A DNA stretch of 64,000 nt, from NCBI GenBank assembly GCA_017355425.1, contig CP070233.1, positions 4,398,501 through 4,462,500 of the forward strand. The letters run 5' to 3'. Shown piece after piece: positions 11,291-20,063 of this stretch (the first letter of the stretch is position 1; every line of letters begins with the position of its first letter). The notes below the pieces were generated by a model, which saw nothing but the letters and a program-made list of their open reading frames with translations, searched no databases and had not been told where the DNA came from. The DNA is from Dolichospermum sp. DET69 (GTDB lineage Bacteria; Cyanobacteriota; Cyanobacteriia; Cyanobacteriales; Nostocaceae). Made by a program: the position numbers and the translations under genes.

Positions 11291-11320
11291 TGTAGAGACG
11301 TTCCATGGAACGTCTCTACA
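11291..11320. repeat. Perfect 30-bp palindrome upstream of the deacetylase gene
   Basis: TGTAGAGACGTTCCA followed at once by its exact reverse complement, with no loop. It lies 21 bp before the ATG of the polysaccharide deacetylase gene, so its RNA could form a hairpin over the leader. It may be a dispersed repeat, an operator, or the terminator side of the preceding region; there is no U-tract. Confidence 0.7.
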
Positions 11321-11341
11321 TGAGATTCTAGGAGATTTTTA

Positions 11342-12001
11342 ATGGAATTTGCTCCCCTATTTCCCCTTGTTTACCGGATTCTCCAGCCCACTTTTCCCCA
11401 TTGTCTATGGGGTGGAAACTCAAGCTGTAAGACTATTGCTCTCACTTTTGATGATGGACCTCATCCCCAATACACACCCCAGGTATTATCCGTTTTAAAC
11501 AGGTACAAAATTACCGCTAGTTTTTTCTGGTTAGGAAATTGTGTAAATCGGTTTCCAGACATTGCGAAAACAGTCAGCGAACAAGGACACTGGATCGGAT
11601 TACATGGTTATGAGCATGATTCTTTTCCCTTCCTTTCCCCAACTCAGTTAAAACAGAGTTTAGAAAAAACCCAAGTTGCTATTTACAATGCTTGTAATTT
11701 ACAACCTGAACAAGTGCGAGATGTGCGTCCTCCTAATGGTTTTTTTACACCTCAAACATTACAATTATTTCAACAGTGGAATTATCGTCCAGTTATGTGG
11801 AGTGTAGTTCCTGAAGATTGGGTTCTTCCTGGTGTAAATGTGGTGATAAATCGAGTTATGAAGCAAGTTAAAAACGGTTCATTAATTGTGTTACATGATG
11901 GCTATTTTGGGGGCAAAGATGTGGCAGAAACTATTAATATTTTGATTCCTAAATTATTAGAACAAGGTTATAAATTTGTGACTATTGATAGTTTGTGGTA
12001 A
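11342..12001 (+). CDS. Polysaccharide deacetylase family protein (NodB homology domain)
   Basis: A 219-aa carbohydrate esterase family 4 enzyme. Motif 1 TFDDGPHPQYT is near residue 36 with the catalytic base and a metal Asp. Motif 2 GLHGYEHDSF near residue 87 carries the metal His residues, with the spacing H-x3-H. Motif 3 VRPPNGFFTP is near residue 128. The C-terminal IVLHDGYFGG motif is near 180. It would remove N-acetyl groups from peptidoglycan or another polysaccharide. No clear signal peptide is seen; the N-terminus is short and moderately hydrophobic. Its 3' end converges on the truncated mltA gene, also a cell-wall gene, and overlaps it by 45 bp. Confidence 0.88.
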   Translation: MEFAPLFPLVYRILQPTFPHCLWGGNSSCKTIALTFDDGPHPQYTPQVLSVLNRYKITASFFWLGNCVNRFPDIAKTVSEQGHWIGLHGYEHDSFPFLSPTQLKQSLEKTQVAIYNACNLQPEQVRDVRPPNGFFTPQTLQLFQQWNYRPVMWSVVPEDWVLPGVNVVINRVMKQVKNGSLIVLHDGYFGGKDVAETINILIPKLLEQGYKFVTIDSLW

Positions 12002-12775
12002 TAAAGATAAAGCAAAACTAAAACTACATGTTAATTTGAGTTTGGCTGAACCTTGAATTTGAATCATATAAGGTTCAAGACGATCTCTAAACCAAAATAA
12101 CTCCAATCCTTTTAATTGACCCTTGCTACTTTGTAAACCATCTGCACCTTCTAATTCTAATCTGGTAGGATGAGGTTTAGCCCAAGATGCTAAATCAGCA
12201 GGATAGCGATAAGCAGGATAACGAAATTCTTTTGTTGGTTGACGACTAGCTAAATATAAAGGTTCATAGTAAGCGGTAAATAAAACCGTTCCTTTCTTAT
12301 CTCTCCCCACAGATTGATAAAAAACAAATTCTTTTTCTATAGCTGCTTGTAGTGCTTGAGCCGATTTTGTGGAAATCAATAATTGCCGAAATCTTTGCAA
12401 ACTATTATCAACTCTTTCTCTGGTAATTTCTGATTTTTGATAAGCTGTAACTGCCCTTTCTGTTTGCAAATATTGGAGACTGTAATCTATAGATTGTAAT
12501 AGGGCTTTTTTATCAGCAACTTCATCATTATTATCATCATAAATTGCCTGATCTAAACAAGAAATATCTTCTTGACAACAGGTAACTGGTACTCTGGGAA
12601 TAAGTATCGGTAATTTCTTTGGAGTTGGATTGACTAATGCTGGTAAATTCCATTTTCCTAACCGACATTCTGGGGAACTAAGTTCTTGATTGGGCAGTGG
12701 CTGTATGCCCACAATCAAACTTGCCATAAATATGGGTAAACTAATAGTAATGTTAGCAAATTTCTGGCTATTCAT
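11957..12775 (-). pseudogene. mltA: Truncated MltA-type lytic murein transglycosylase
   Basis: The protein is 272 aa with an N-terminal hydrophobic signal (residues about 9-25). The MltA domain is recognisable (VLFTAYYEPLYLASR, FRYPAYRYP, GLELFWFRDRLEPYMIQIQG). It follows the family up to QIQGSAKLKLT and then switches to unrelated sequence that is simply the antisense of the deacetylase 3' end. The rest of the MltA fold and the 3D domain with the catalytic Asp, roughly the last 110-130 residues, are missing. I infer a 3' deletion with a breakpoint near 12000-12035. It overlaps the end of pxcA by 8 bp, implying translational coupling. It is unlikely to be active. Confidence 0.75.
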
Positions 12776-14081
12776 TCATGTTATGGTAGGTAGCAACGGC
12801 AGAAGGTGAAATCCGATTCAAATAGCGGAAAATCCAATATTTAAAGATCGTATCTAAAATGACGGGAAATGTGGCAATAAATAAGAAAATAAAATCATGA
12901 TTTGCGGGTAATCCCCAATGTCGTGATATTCCTTCCAAGAGAACTTCCCAACCATGAGGAGAGTGAAAGCCGACAAAAACATCGGTAAATAAAATGATAA
13001 TAAATGCTTTAGCACTATCACTTAAACCATAAACTACATGATCAAAGAACTCTTTTAATACAGCGATAGAAGATTTACTAAGGAGTAATAAAACAGTAAA
13101 GGCAATTACTGCAAAAATATCAGCAAATACATTTTTAATGGCATTATCACTTTCTTCGCGAAATTCTTCTTTTACTTTCTCAGCTTTCTCCTTCATTTTG
13201 GTTTCTAATTCTTCAGTTGCCAGCGGGGGAGCATTACTAATTAAGGATTCAAATTTAATTCTTTCTTCAAACCTTTGTAATGCTAATAGTCCTTCTTCTT
13301 CCATCTCTCCATTTAAGAAAACTTCTACTGTTTTCTCATTTCGGAAATGTTCTACCAATGGGCCAACAATTAAAATTTTTGATACTTGATGTGTAAGTAG
13401 AGGAACAATAATCAGGAGGAGGATAAGCCGAATTGAGATAATACTTCTTTGTTTGGCTTTACGGAAATTTTTAACTACATCTTGTTCAGAATCTGGATCT
13501 AATTCTACTTGTAAACGATTGATTGTGTTGAAAATTGAGCGGGGTAAAATACCTGTAGTATTGGCTTTTCCCTTTGATATATTTTGGTTAACTTTCTGCG
13601 ATCTTTGTGGGGTAAATTGTTGAGATTTAATTAAATCTGTGGGTGGTTCAACAGTTGGAGAATTGGGATTTTCATAATTTGTACTTATATCATTATTAGT
13701 ATATTTGCAGGTAACTTGATCAATGAATTCTAGTTTCTCTAAAATTAATGCTGGGCTAGAATATTCTATACCGACTTTTATGGCAGCTTTTTGTTTAGAT
13801 TCATTAGAAAACCACCGACTGGCTTTAAATTCTGTCAGCCGCATTTGTACAATTTTTAATAACTTTTGCAAATCTCCTTGAAAATAATCCATCACACTGG
13901 CGCTGTGCATGGTAAATTCGGAGTCTATTTTGTTACCATTGAAGTGTTTATCTTCAATTTCTTTAATTTTTATAGCGGCTTGATAGGCTGTATCTAAAGA
14001 ACGTTCTGGTGTCAGTAGATACCATTTGTAAGCAGCCAGTAAAAAAGGGTATATTTTTTGGCTAAACACGGTATTTCTCAT
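12768..14081 (-). CDS. pxcA: Proton extrusion protein PxcA (CotA/CemA family)
   Basis: A 437-aa membrane protein of the PxcA/CemA family, needed in Synechocystis for light-induced proton extrusion and pH homeostasis. The N-terminal third is soluble (WYLLTPERSLDTAYQAA near residue 20). A variable linker follows (residues about 130-190). Then come the membrane core with IIVPLLTHQVSKIL (near 230), a charged helical segment EELETKMKEKAEKVKEEF (near 290), and the conserved C-terminal segments GFHSPHGWEVLLEG and TFPVILDTIFKYWIFRYLNR. Length matches cyanobacterial PxcA. It is the first gene of a two-gene unit with mltA. Confidence 0.92.
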   Translation of the reverse strand: MRNTVFSQKIYPFLLAAYKWYLLTPERSLDTAYQAAIKIKEIEDKHFNGNKIDSEFTMHSASVMDYFQGDLQKLLKIVQMRLTEFKASRWFSNESKQKAAIKVGIEYSSPALILEKLEFIDQVTCKYTNNDISTNYENPNSPTVEPPTDLIKSQQFTPQRSQKVNQNISKGKANTTGILPRSIFNTINRLQVELDPDSEQDVVKNFRKAKQRSIISIRLILLLIIVPLLTHQVSKILIVGPLVEHFRNEKTVEVFLNGEMEEEGLLALQRFEERIKFESLISNAPPLATEELETKMKEKAEKVKEEFREESDNAIKNVFADIFAVIAFTVLLLLSKSSIAVLKEFFDHVVYGLSDSAKAFIIILFTDVFVGFHSPHGWEVLLEGISRHWGLPANHDFIFLFIATFPVILDTIFKYWIFRYLNRISPSAVATYHNMNE

Positions 14082-14139
14082 CGAGATGATTATTTAGGAT
14101 TATCCACTAAATTCTTAAACTTAAGTTAACGCAAAAACC

Positions 14140-16308
14140 ATGCTTTCTGATTCTCTTTGGATTTTTGGTACTAGTCGTAGTGGTAAAACTACTCGCTTGA
14201 TAAACCAGTTTAGTGCTTGGTTACAAATTGATAATCAAGAATCTGATTTATTTTATAATAAAAATATTCACAATTCCTTACCTCAACCCATAGATAAAAC
14301 TGCAAATTCACACCAAAAAGAACTAAGTATTTTATTATTAGCTGCTAATGATGATACCCGACGGGAATTAGCTGATAGAGTTACTACTTTAACATTAGGA
14401 AAATATCCTCTTCGCGTAAAAACAGCTTTGGGTTTTTTCCAAGATGAGGTAATTTTATTTTGGCCGTTATTAATTGATTCGTTGTCAATCAAAGCACAAT
14501 TTTCAGTCAGATTGCGTCCAGAAACAGAACAAGAATTGGCAACAAAACTCTGGAGTTCTCGGTTAGATGCGGAAGTTTTGCGACGTGTAGGTATAAATGA
14601 GTATCGGTTGGTGAGGCGTATCCTGGATTTATGGCAATTAGCAGCTTATAGCGGTGTACCCTGTGAAGATATTCCTCAAATTTTGCACAGTGGATTAGAA
14701 AATGATTCTATCAATTTAGAACCGGAATTTTTGGGTGATTTGCTACTAAGTTGGCGCAATTGGTGTTTGGAACGAGGATTATTGACTTATGCACTCATTA
14801 CCGAACTGTATAACCAAAATTTACTGACTCATAATACCTATCAACAGCATTTGCAGCAACGCTATCAAGGTATCATAGCAGATGATGTGGATGATTATCC
14901 AGCGATCGCTGCTAACTTATTTGAATTTTTATTAAATGCTGGGGTAATAGGGGCGTTTAGCTATAATCCTCATGGGGCTATCCGTTGGGGTTTGGGGGCA
15001 GATCCTCAGTATTTATCCAGATTATCTGAGCGTTGCCAAGTAGAAAATTTAACCTCTATACCTGCAAATAGTTTGGGCTATTCTCTAACTGAGCAAATGG
15101 TAGAATTGGTCACACAGCCAATGACAATGTTAACTTTACCAAGTTGTGTAAAGCCTATTCAAACCAATTCCCGCGCCCAGCTATTACGTGAAACAGCCGA
15201 GATAATTATTGATGGAGTCAAATCTGGGGAAGTAGCAGCGGATGAAGTAGCAATTATTGCACCTGGTTTAGATGCGATCGCTCGTTATACCCTAGTAGAA
15301 ATATTAACCAAACAAAATATTGAAGTTGCATCTCTCAACGAACAACGCCCTTTAATTAGTTCATCGGTAGTCAGAGCATTACTCACCTTAATGGCTCTAG
15401 TGTATCCCGGTTTGGGACGGTTGGTAGATAGGGATGCAGTAGCAGAAATGTTGGTTGTTTTGAGTCAATATCAAACTCAAGATGGGCAGGAAAAAGAATT
15501 CCATCACTCTAGAATAGATCCGGTGCGGGCTGGGTTAATAGCAGATTCTTGTTTCGTTCCCCACCCCGATACACCCGATTTATTACCAGTGAGAACCTTT
15601 GATCGCTGGGATAGAATTGGCTATATTGCCACTCAGGCTTATGAAGAAATATTACAATGGATGGCCGAACAGCGGGAGCAATATCAACAGCGTCTTCTCC
15701 TCACCCCCATTTTTCTCCTCTACAAAGCCATTCAAGACTTTATCTGTAATGATAAAAACCCCTCATATCAAGAATTAGCAGCATTACGAGAATTACTAGA
15801 AACTGCCCAACATTACTGGGAAATAGACACCCGTTTAAGACAAACGGATTCTCTCTTGCTTTCAATGCATACACCCGAAACTCTTAGCATTACTATTACT
15901 AACTTTATTCAACTGCTGCGACGGGGGACAATTACCGCCAACCCCTATCCAGTGCGTCCTATCGGTAGCAATAGAAAAGCTGTAACTTTAGCAACTATAT
16001 TTCAGTACCGTGCAAGTAGAAACAATCACCGTTGGCATTTTTGGTTAGATATTGGTTCACCACTATGGGCTAAAGGTGGTGCTGCCACCTTATATGGTGC
16101 TACCTTATTTTTACGGGATAGGTTAGGACAACCTTGGACAGCAGAAGATGAACAATTAGCCGAAGAACAAAGATTACAAAGAATTATCGCCGATTTGCTG
16201 GCGCGTGTGTCTGATAAATTGTATTTGTGTCACAGTGAATTAGCCGTAAATGGACAGGAACAAATAGGACCTTTATTACCTTTAGTTCATTCCTGCGAAG
16301 TGGTTTAA
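14140..16308 (+). CDS. UvrD/AddB-like P-loop helicase-family protein
   Basis: A 722-aa protein with an N-terminal Walker A (FGTSRSGKTTRL, residues about 9-20). A Walker-B-like segment IIADDVDDYPAIA lies near residue 247, in the place where RecB/UvrD-type superfamily 1 helicases carry theirs. The tail includes RTFDRWDRIGYIA and WHFWLDIGSPLWAKGG. It lacks clear helicase motifs V-VI and I see no PD-(D/E)xK nuclease motif, so it may be a degenerate, AddB-like member. Such proteins are conserved across cyanobacteria without a defined role; DNA repair or recombination is an inference. It stands alone, divergent from pxcA by 58 bp and followed by a terminator hairpin. Confidence 0.65.
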   Translation: MLSDSLWIFGTSRSGKTTRLINQFSAWLQIDNQESDLFYNKNIHNSLPQPIDKTANSHQKELSILLLAANDDTRRELADRVTTLTLGKYPLRVKTALGFFQDEVILFWPLLIDSLSIKAQFSVRLRPETEQELATKLWSSRLDAEVLRRVGINEYRLVRRILDLWQLAAYSGVPCEDIPQILHSGLENDSINLEPEFLGDLLLSWRNWCLERGLLTYALITELYNQNLLTHNTYQQHLQQRYQGIIADDVDDYPAIAANLFEFLLNAGVIGAFSYNPHGAIRWGLGADPQYLSRLSERCQVENLTSIPANSLGYSLTEQMVELVTQPMTMLTLPSCVKPIQTNSRAQLLRETAEIIIDGVKSGEVAADEVAIIAPGLDAIARYTLVEILTKQNIEVASLNEQRPLISSSVVRALLTLMALVYPGLGRLVDRDAVAEMLVVLSQYQTQDGQEKEFHHSRIDPVRAGLIADSCFVPHPDTPDLLPVRTFDRWDRIGYIATQAYEEILQWMAEQREQYQQRLLLTPIFLLYKAIQDFICNDKNPSYQELAALRELLETAQHYWEIDTRLRQTDSLLLSMHTPETLSITITNFIQLLRRGTITANPYPVRPIGSNRKAVTLATIFQYRASRNNHRWHFWLDIGSPLWAKGGAATLYGATLFLRDRLGQPWTAEDEQLAEEQRLQRIIADLLARVSDKLYLCHSELAVNGQEQIGPLLPLVHSCEVV

Positions 16309-16321
16309 GTAATTAAAAATT

Positions 16322-16354
16322 AAAACCCCTAGATTAAGTTCTAGAGGCTTTTTT
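16322..16354 (+). terminator. Intrinsic terminator after the UvrD-like gene
   Basis: AAACCCCTAGA, a short loop, then TCTAGAGGC and a run of seven T. The stem pairs with one mismatch. It lies 14 bp beyond the stop of the upstream gene and also in the 3' flank of the convergent small gene at 16380. Confidence 0.75.
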
Positions 16355-16379
16355 TCAAAATCTATTTTTCATTGCTTTT

Positions 16380-16778
16380 TTAGCAAGCCCCATTACCATT
16401 AGAAGAGTTCATCCCATTAGAAGAGTTAAGATCCATAGGAGTTATACTAGTTCCTGATTGATTCAAACTGAATGAACCGGCAGGATCTGCATTAAATATG
16501 GCTGGACTAATTCCCGGCTTTGTTGTTGAAGAGTTATATAAAAGAAACTCTCCCGGATAAGTACCGCTCTCCCCCGGTTTTAAAGTTTGTTGTTGTAGGG
16601 GTAACTTCTCCCCAAAATTGTAAAAAGTTCTGGGTGCTTGTGTATTATTTTTCAGTGTAAATCCTCCAGCAATATTAGCAGCTTGTTCAGAACTTAATTC
16701 AGACAAACAATTTTCATCAAAGCTAAATAAAGAAGCATCTTTTTCTGTTTTGGAAGTTGGCAAATTTGTTTGCAACAT
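16380..16778 (-). CDS. Putative secreted peptide/protein with double-glycine leader
   Basis: A 132-aa protein. The N-terminal ~40 residues are hydrophilic and end in LSELSSEQAANIAGGF, the form of a double-glycine leader (ELSxEQAxxIxGG) cut by C39-peptidase ABC exporters. The remaining ~93 residues are rich in Ser, Asn, Gly, Pro and Thr, contain NFGEKLPLQQ and end with two SSNG units and a terminal Cys. I do not recognise the mature part. Cyanobacterial peptides with such leaders include bacteriocin-like products, but many are uncharacterised. No exporter or modifying enzyme is nearby, so secretion would use a transporter encoded elsewhere. The AT-rich 300-bp upstream region has no other gene. 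Confidence 0.6.
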   Translation of the reverse strand: MLQTNLPTSKTEKDASLFSFDENCLSELSSEQAANIAGGFTLKNNTQAPRTFYNFGEKLPLQQQTLKPGESGTYPGEFLLYNSSTTKPGISPAIFNADPAGSFSLNQSGTSITPMDLNSSNGMNSSNGNGAC

Positions 16779-16850
16779 AATCTTATATCTCCAAAATAAA
16801 ATAACTGGAATTAACCTGCTATAAAAAGCTTATGTTTTAATTAAATTACT

Positions 16851-16895
16851 TTAATTAACCCTAAGTTAGATATATTAATTAACCCTAAGTTAGAT
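16851..16895. repeat. Direct repeat upstream of the leader-peptide gene
   Basis: TTAATTAACCCTAAGTTAGAT occurs twice with a 24-bp period. It lies about 75-115 bp before the ATG of the minus-strand gene at 16778, where a paired operator or activator site could act. No regulator is known for it. Confidence 0.5.
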
Positions 16896-17052
16896 GAATT
16901 AAATCAAGATCATGAGAGATATTAGATTTAGTGAAGTAGAACAATTTCTTTGCAAAATAGGTTCTATAAAAATACCAACAACAGCTTATTTTGCATCACC
17001 GTCCGCTGATGCAGATGACGTTATACCGAACCGATGCTACTTAGTTTTGTGT

Positions 17053-17085
17053 AGATCCCCGACTTCTTGAAGAAGTCGGGGATCT
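17053..17085. repeat. Dispersed hairpin, 16-bp perfect stem
   Basis: AGATCCCCGACTTCTT, one base, then its exact complement. It lies 8 bp beyond the stop of the minus-strand oxidoreductase gene and could end its transcript. A related copy with one stem mismatch is at 35181-35213, so it is a dispersed cyanobacterial hairpin element rather than a gene-specific terminator. Confidence 0.75.
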
Positions 17086-17092
17086 TGAAAAT

Positions 17093-18262
17093 TCAAGAAT
17101 GAGAATCTTCAGCTAAGATCATTTCTCGAATGGCTGTTGCTGTTGCAGGTGCGAGTAAGACACCATTGCGATAGTGTCCAGTAGCCAGCAAAACATTAGT
17201 AAAACCGGGTAGTTTATCAATTACTGGTGCTGGTCTGCCTTCGGGACGGGGACGCAATCCTGACCAAGTACGGAGAACTTTCGCTGCGGCTAAATCTGGG
17301 GTAAAGGCGATCGCTTGTTGTCTAACAGCATCCAATAATTCTGGACTAGGCGATACTTGATCTTCATCATCGGGAAATTCTACCGTTGCCCCCACCCAAT
17401 AATCACCATTACCCATCGGTACAATATGCACATCATTACCAGTAATCACCGGTTGAAAATCAGGATTTCCTAAAGTTCGTCCTAAACTTAAATATAAAGC
17501 CTGTCCCAGCACTGGACGGATCTGCACCATTTGATCTAATTGGGCAGTTAAAGCCGTTGAACCCAAACCGGCTGACACGATAAACCAATCAGCGCTAACT
17601 TTACCCTCTGTAGTTTCAATAAAATTACATTTATGAGCCGCTCCCAATCCTTTTTTGATATGTAAGGGTGTTGGTGGTGGTGGTGGTGGGGTTTCTGTGC
17701 CAGTGACAGATACACCAAATTTGAACTTTACACCATTGCGTTGGGCGGCATCTACTAAAGATACAGTTAAAGCTGTGGCATTTAGTTGTAAGTCTTGGGG
17801 AGAATAGACAGCGCCAATAATTTGCGGATGACTAACTTGGGGACAAAATTTTTGTAATTGTTCTTGATCCCAAACTTGTAATTCCCAACCTTGAGATTGA
17901 CGAATTTCCCGCAGTTGTTCCCATTCCGACAGTACCTCAACGCCGCTTTCCAAGGGGTGATCTAAATCTTCTGACAACAGCATCACAATTCCTTGACGAT
18001 TACAAGGGATTTTTCGCCCTGTAATTGCTTCTAATTCAGGAATCAAAGTTCCATAGCGTTCAATGCTACTTTGTCGCATTCGCCAAGCACTACCCTTAAT
18101 TTTACTGCTAATTACGCCCATTAATACACCGAGGGCGGCACTAGTAGAACCTTGTGCGGGTTGTTTTTCCTCGAAAACAGTGATATTTAAACCTTTAACT
18201 TGGCTGAGTTCATAGGCGATCGCCGCCCCAACTACACCACAGCCGATAATTACTACATTCAT
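17093..18262 (-). CDS. FAD-dependent amino-acid oxidase-type oxidoreductase (DadA/ThiO-like)
   Basis: About 389 aa when started at the ATG at 18262, directly before the dinucleotide fold MNVVIIGCGVVGAAIAYELS; an upstream ATG at 18313 would add 17 residues with no similarity to the fold. The N-terminal GxGxxG binds FAD. The family regions SAALGVLMG, RQGIVMLL and the C-terminal LRPRPEGRPAPVIDKLPG with ATGHYRNGVLLAP fit the DAO family, which includes glycine oxidase ThiO (thiamine biosynthesis) and D-amino-acid dehydrogenases. The substrate cannot be decided. Near residue 200 a run of six Pro comes from a GGT microsatellite (17667-17691) inside an insert that looks dispensable. Confidence 0.8.
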   Translation of the reverse strand: MNVVIIGCGVVGAAIAYELSQVKGLNITVFEEKQPAQGSTSAALGVLMGVISSKIKGSAWRMRQSSIERYGTLIPELEAITGRKIPCNRQGIVMLLSEDLDHPLESGVEVLSEWEQLREIRQSQGWELQVWDQEQLQKFCPQVSHPQIIGAVYSPQDLQLNATALTVSLVDAAQRNGVKFKFGVSVTGTETPPPPPPTPLHIKKGLGAAHKCNFIETTEGKVSADWFIVSAGLGSTALTAQLDQMVQIRPVLGQALYLSLGRTLGNPDFQPVITGNDVHIVPMGNGDYWVGATVEFPDDEDQVSPSPELLDAVRQQAIAFTPDLAAAKVLRTWSGLRPRPEGRPAPVIDKLPGFTNVLLATGHYRNGVLLAPATATAIREMILAEDSHS

Positions 18263-18428
18263 GGTTTTTACGCTTGAGTCAGGGGGTGAAGAATGAAGAG
18301 TCTTCCTCTCCACCCTATCACCCTATTACCTCAAGATTTTGTGATTCAAGACTCGAAGCCAAGAAGAAGCAGGGAAAGCCGGGGAAGAAATTTATTTGTT
18401 CCTTCTCCTGACTCGGTGACTCCTACTT

Positions 18429-18881
18429 TTAGCTACTTTTTTCAGGAACTAGTTCTAAGAAGTTGTCAATATCTACAAAAACTTCTTTGTACTTAGTTAA
18501 AGCTAGGCTAGTATTACCCGTAGAGGCAGCTTGATCTACTCTTACTAGATCCTGTAACAAATCTTTGCTGATTTGCCGGGCTTTAGCTTGATTTTGCCGT
18601 GCCAAGTTAGGAATGATATAAGTCATATTTAACCTAGCTTCTGTCATTGGTCCATGGATGAAATTGCCCACTTTAATCCATTCACCTTGAGAAATCAGGT
18701 TTTTCAATTCGGTCGAGCGATCGCGCACCATCTGAATTCCCGGAACATATTCCTGAATTTTTGCAACTTCCGCTGCTGTATAAGATGGTGGTACAGTAGC
18801 AACACTAGGACTACCACAACTAATTAAAAATGTTGCTAATAATACAAAAATCAGTGAAAAGATAGAACGTTGACGCACCAT
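18429..18881 (-). CDS. psbQ: Photosystem II lipoprotein PsbQ (CyanoQ)
   Basis: A 150-aa protein with a lipoprotein signal (hydrophobic residues 9-21, lipobox LISC with Cys22), followed by a four-helix-bundle-type sequence (VRDRSTELKNLISQGEW, KDLLQDLVRVDQAAS, YKEVFVDIDNFLELVP). This matches cyanobacterial PsbQ, which sits on the lumenal face of photosystem II and stabilises the oxygen-evolving complex. Length is normal. It is a single gene with no close partners on the same strand. Confidence 0.88.
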   Translation of the reverse strand: MVRQRSIFSLIFVLLATFLISCGSPSVATVPPSYTAAEVAKIQEYVPGIQMVRDRSTELKNLISQGEWIKVGNFIHGPMTEARLNMTYIIPNLARQNQAKARQISKDLLQDLVRVDQAASTGNTSLALTKYKEVFVDIDNFLELVPEKSS

Positions 18882-19019
18882 AAATGGAAATTAATTTTTT
18901 GTTTGTTTACAGATTCACAGTGTTATTTTAGATCGCTATGTAATTAACCGTTACAGTTAAATCAGGTTTTTCTGTCCTTATCTTCCCCACAGACCAACCG
19001 AATATAGGAGTATTGTTGA

Positions 19020-19448
19020 GTGAACGCAGCCGAACAAGCCACAAATTTGGAATTTGCCAGCAAAATTGCGACAGTAGTAAATCTATTTAAATACGAATTT
19101 CCTGATCTCAAATCTGATCTTAAACCTTGGCACAATGACCCAGAAACCAGAGAATTAGTAGACCCAGATTCCATAGATATTGGATTTCATTTTCCTGGTG
19201 TTAGCAAATCTTGGCGCAGTCGGAGTATTTTAATTCAAATCCGATTTTATCAAGATCCTGTAAATAATCATCGTCGCGCTATTGGTGTAGAAGCTGCTGG
19301 GTTTGATCATCGTGGTGAAGTTTGGCGACTTTCGACAGTGGAAATATGGAGTTTTGTTGGCGATTCTCTACCCTCTGCTGAAGTTGGAGAAAAGTTAAAA
19401 CAGGTTTGTCGGCAAATTTTAGAGGTGTTTAATCGGCCAAGTGAGTAA
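19020..19448 (+). CDS. Conserved hypothetical protein, 142 aa
   Basis: The reading frame starts with GTG (19020), 7 bp after the purine-rich AATATAGGAG segment, which acts as a plausible ribosome site. The protein is soluble, with the segment DIGFHFPGVSKSWRSRSILI followed by an alternating charged/hydrophobic C-terminal half ending in a helix. I do not recognise a characterised family; the codon use and the absence of low-complexity sequence suggest a real, conserved cyanobacterial gene. It lies between psbQ (divergent) and the DCC-family gene (convergent). Confidence 0.65.
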   Translation: MNAAEQATNLEFASKIATVVNLFKYEFPDLKSDLKPWHNDPETRELVDPDSIDIGFHFPGVSKSWRSRSILIQIRFYQDPVNNHRRAIGVEAAGFDHRGEVWRLSTVEIWSFVGDSLPSAEVGEKLKQVCRQILEVFNRPSE

Positions 19449-19495
19449 AAATCATGATCTTTTCTGCTCATCTAACGCCCATTCCCACCTTTGCT

Positions 19496-19906
19496 TTAAG
19501 AGGGTGTTTGACAACTACCATCTACACAGTATGCTGATTGATAGGTTTGCAATCGCTTACCAAACAAGGTATAACGGTTATCCCGAATTTGTTCATAAAA
19601 CCTATCTCCTGCCCATTTCATCCCCGGTAAAGCCCGATAAGCCTCGACAAATAAGCTTCCCATAGGTAATAATCGCCCAATTTCCTCAGCCGCATTACTA
19701 CCCTGCCAACGTCTTTGGGTAGCATTACCATCAATTAACATCATCCCCTGTTGACAATCTGTAGTAGTAATTTCCCATTGGGATAATCTCTCCTCATCTT
19801 GCATAGGAACGTAACGAAAGAGCTTTCCTTGGTCTAAAGTCTCCAACAACTGCACTAAAGTCACACAAAGATTGCAGTTGCCATCATAGATAACATAGTA
19901 AGTCAT
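19496..19906 (-). CDS. DCC-family thiol-disulfide oxidoreductase-like protein (DUF393)
   Basis: A 136-aa protein opening with YYVIYDGNCNLCVTLV, which holds the DxxCxxC motif (Cys11, Cys14) that names the DCC family, predicted thioredoxin-like. The rest contains RYVPMQDEER and the conserved MMLIDG and AYRALPGMKWAGDRFYEQI segments. A C-terminal pair of Cys (CVDGSC) is also present. Redox function is predicted from the fold, not shown. Normal length. Confidence 0.82.
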   Translation of the reverse strand: MTYYVIYDGNCNLCVTLVQLLETLDQGKLFRYVPMQDEERLSQWEITTTDCQQGMMLIDGNATQRRWQGSNAAEEIGRLLPMGSLFVEAYRALPGMKWAGDRFYEQIRDNRYTLFGKRLQTYQSAYCVDGSCQTPS

Positions 19907-20063
19907 AAAATTAGTCGCTATAGTATGTTTTTGGTAAGTATCTGACTTTTAAGTGCGTACTTGTGAATTTATCTGTATATACTGTACTATATAAAAAGTT
20001 AAAAAACTACTGCTGATTTAGCGATTTATAAATGCCATTCATTATTAATAGTGAGGTAAAATC

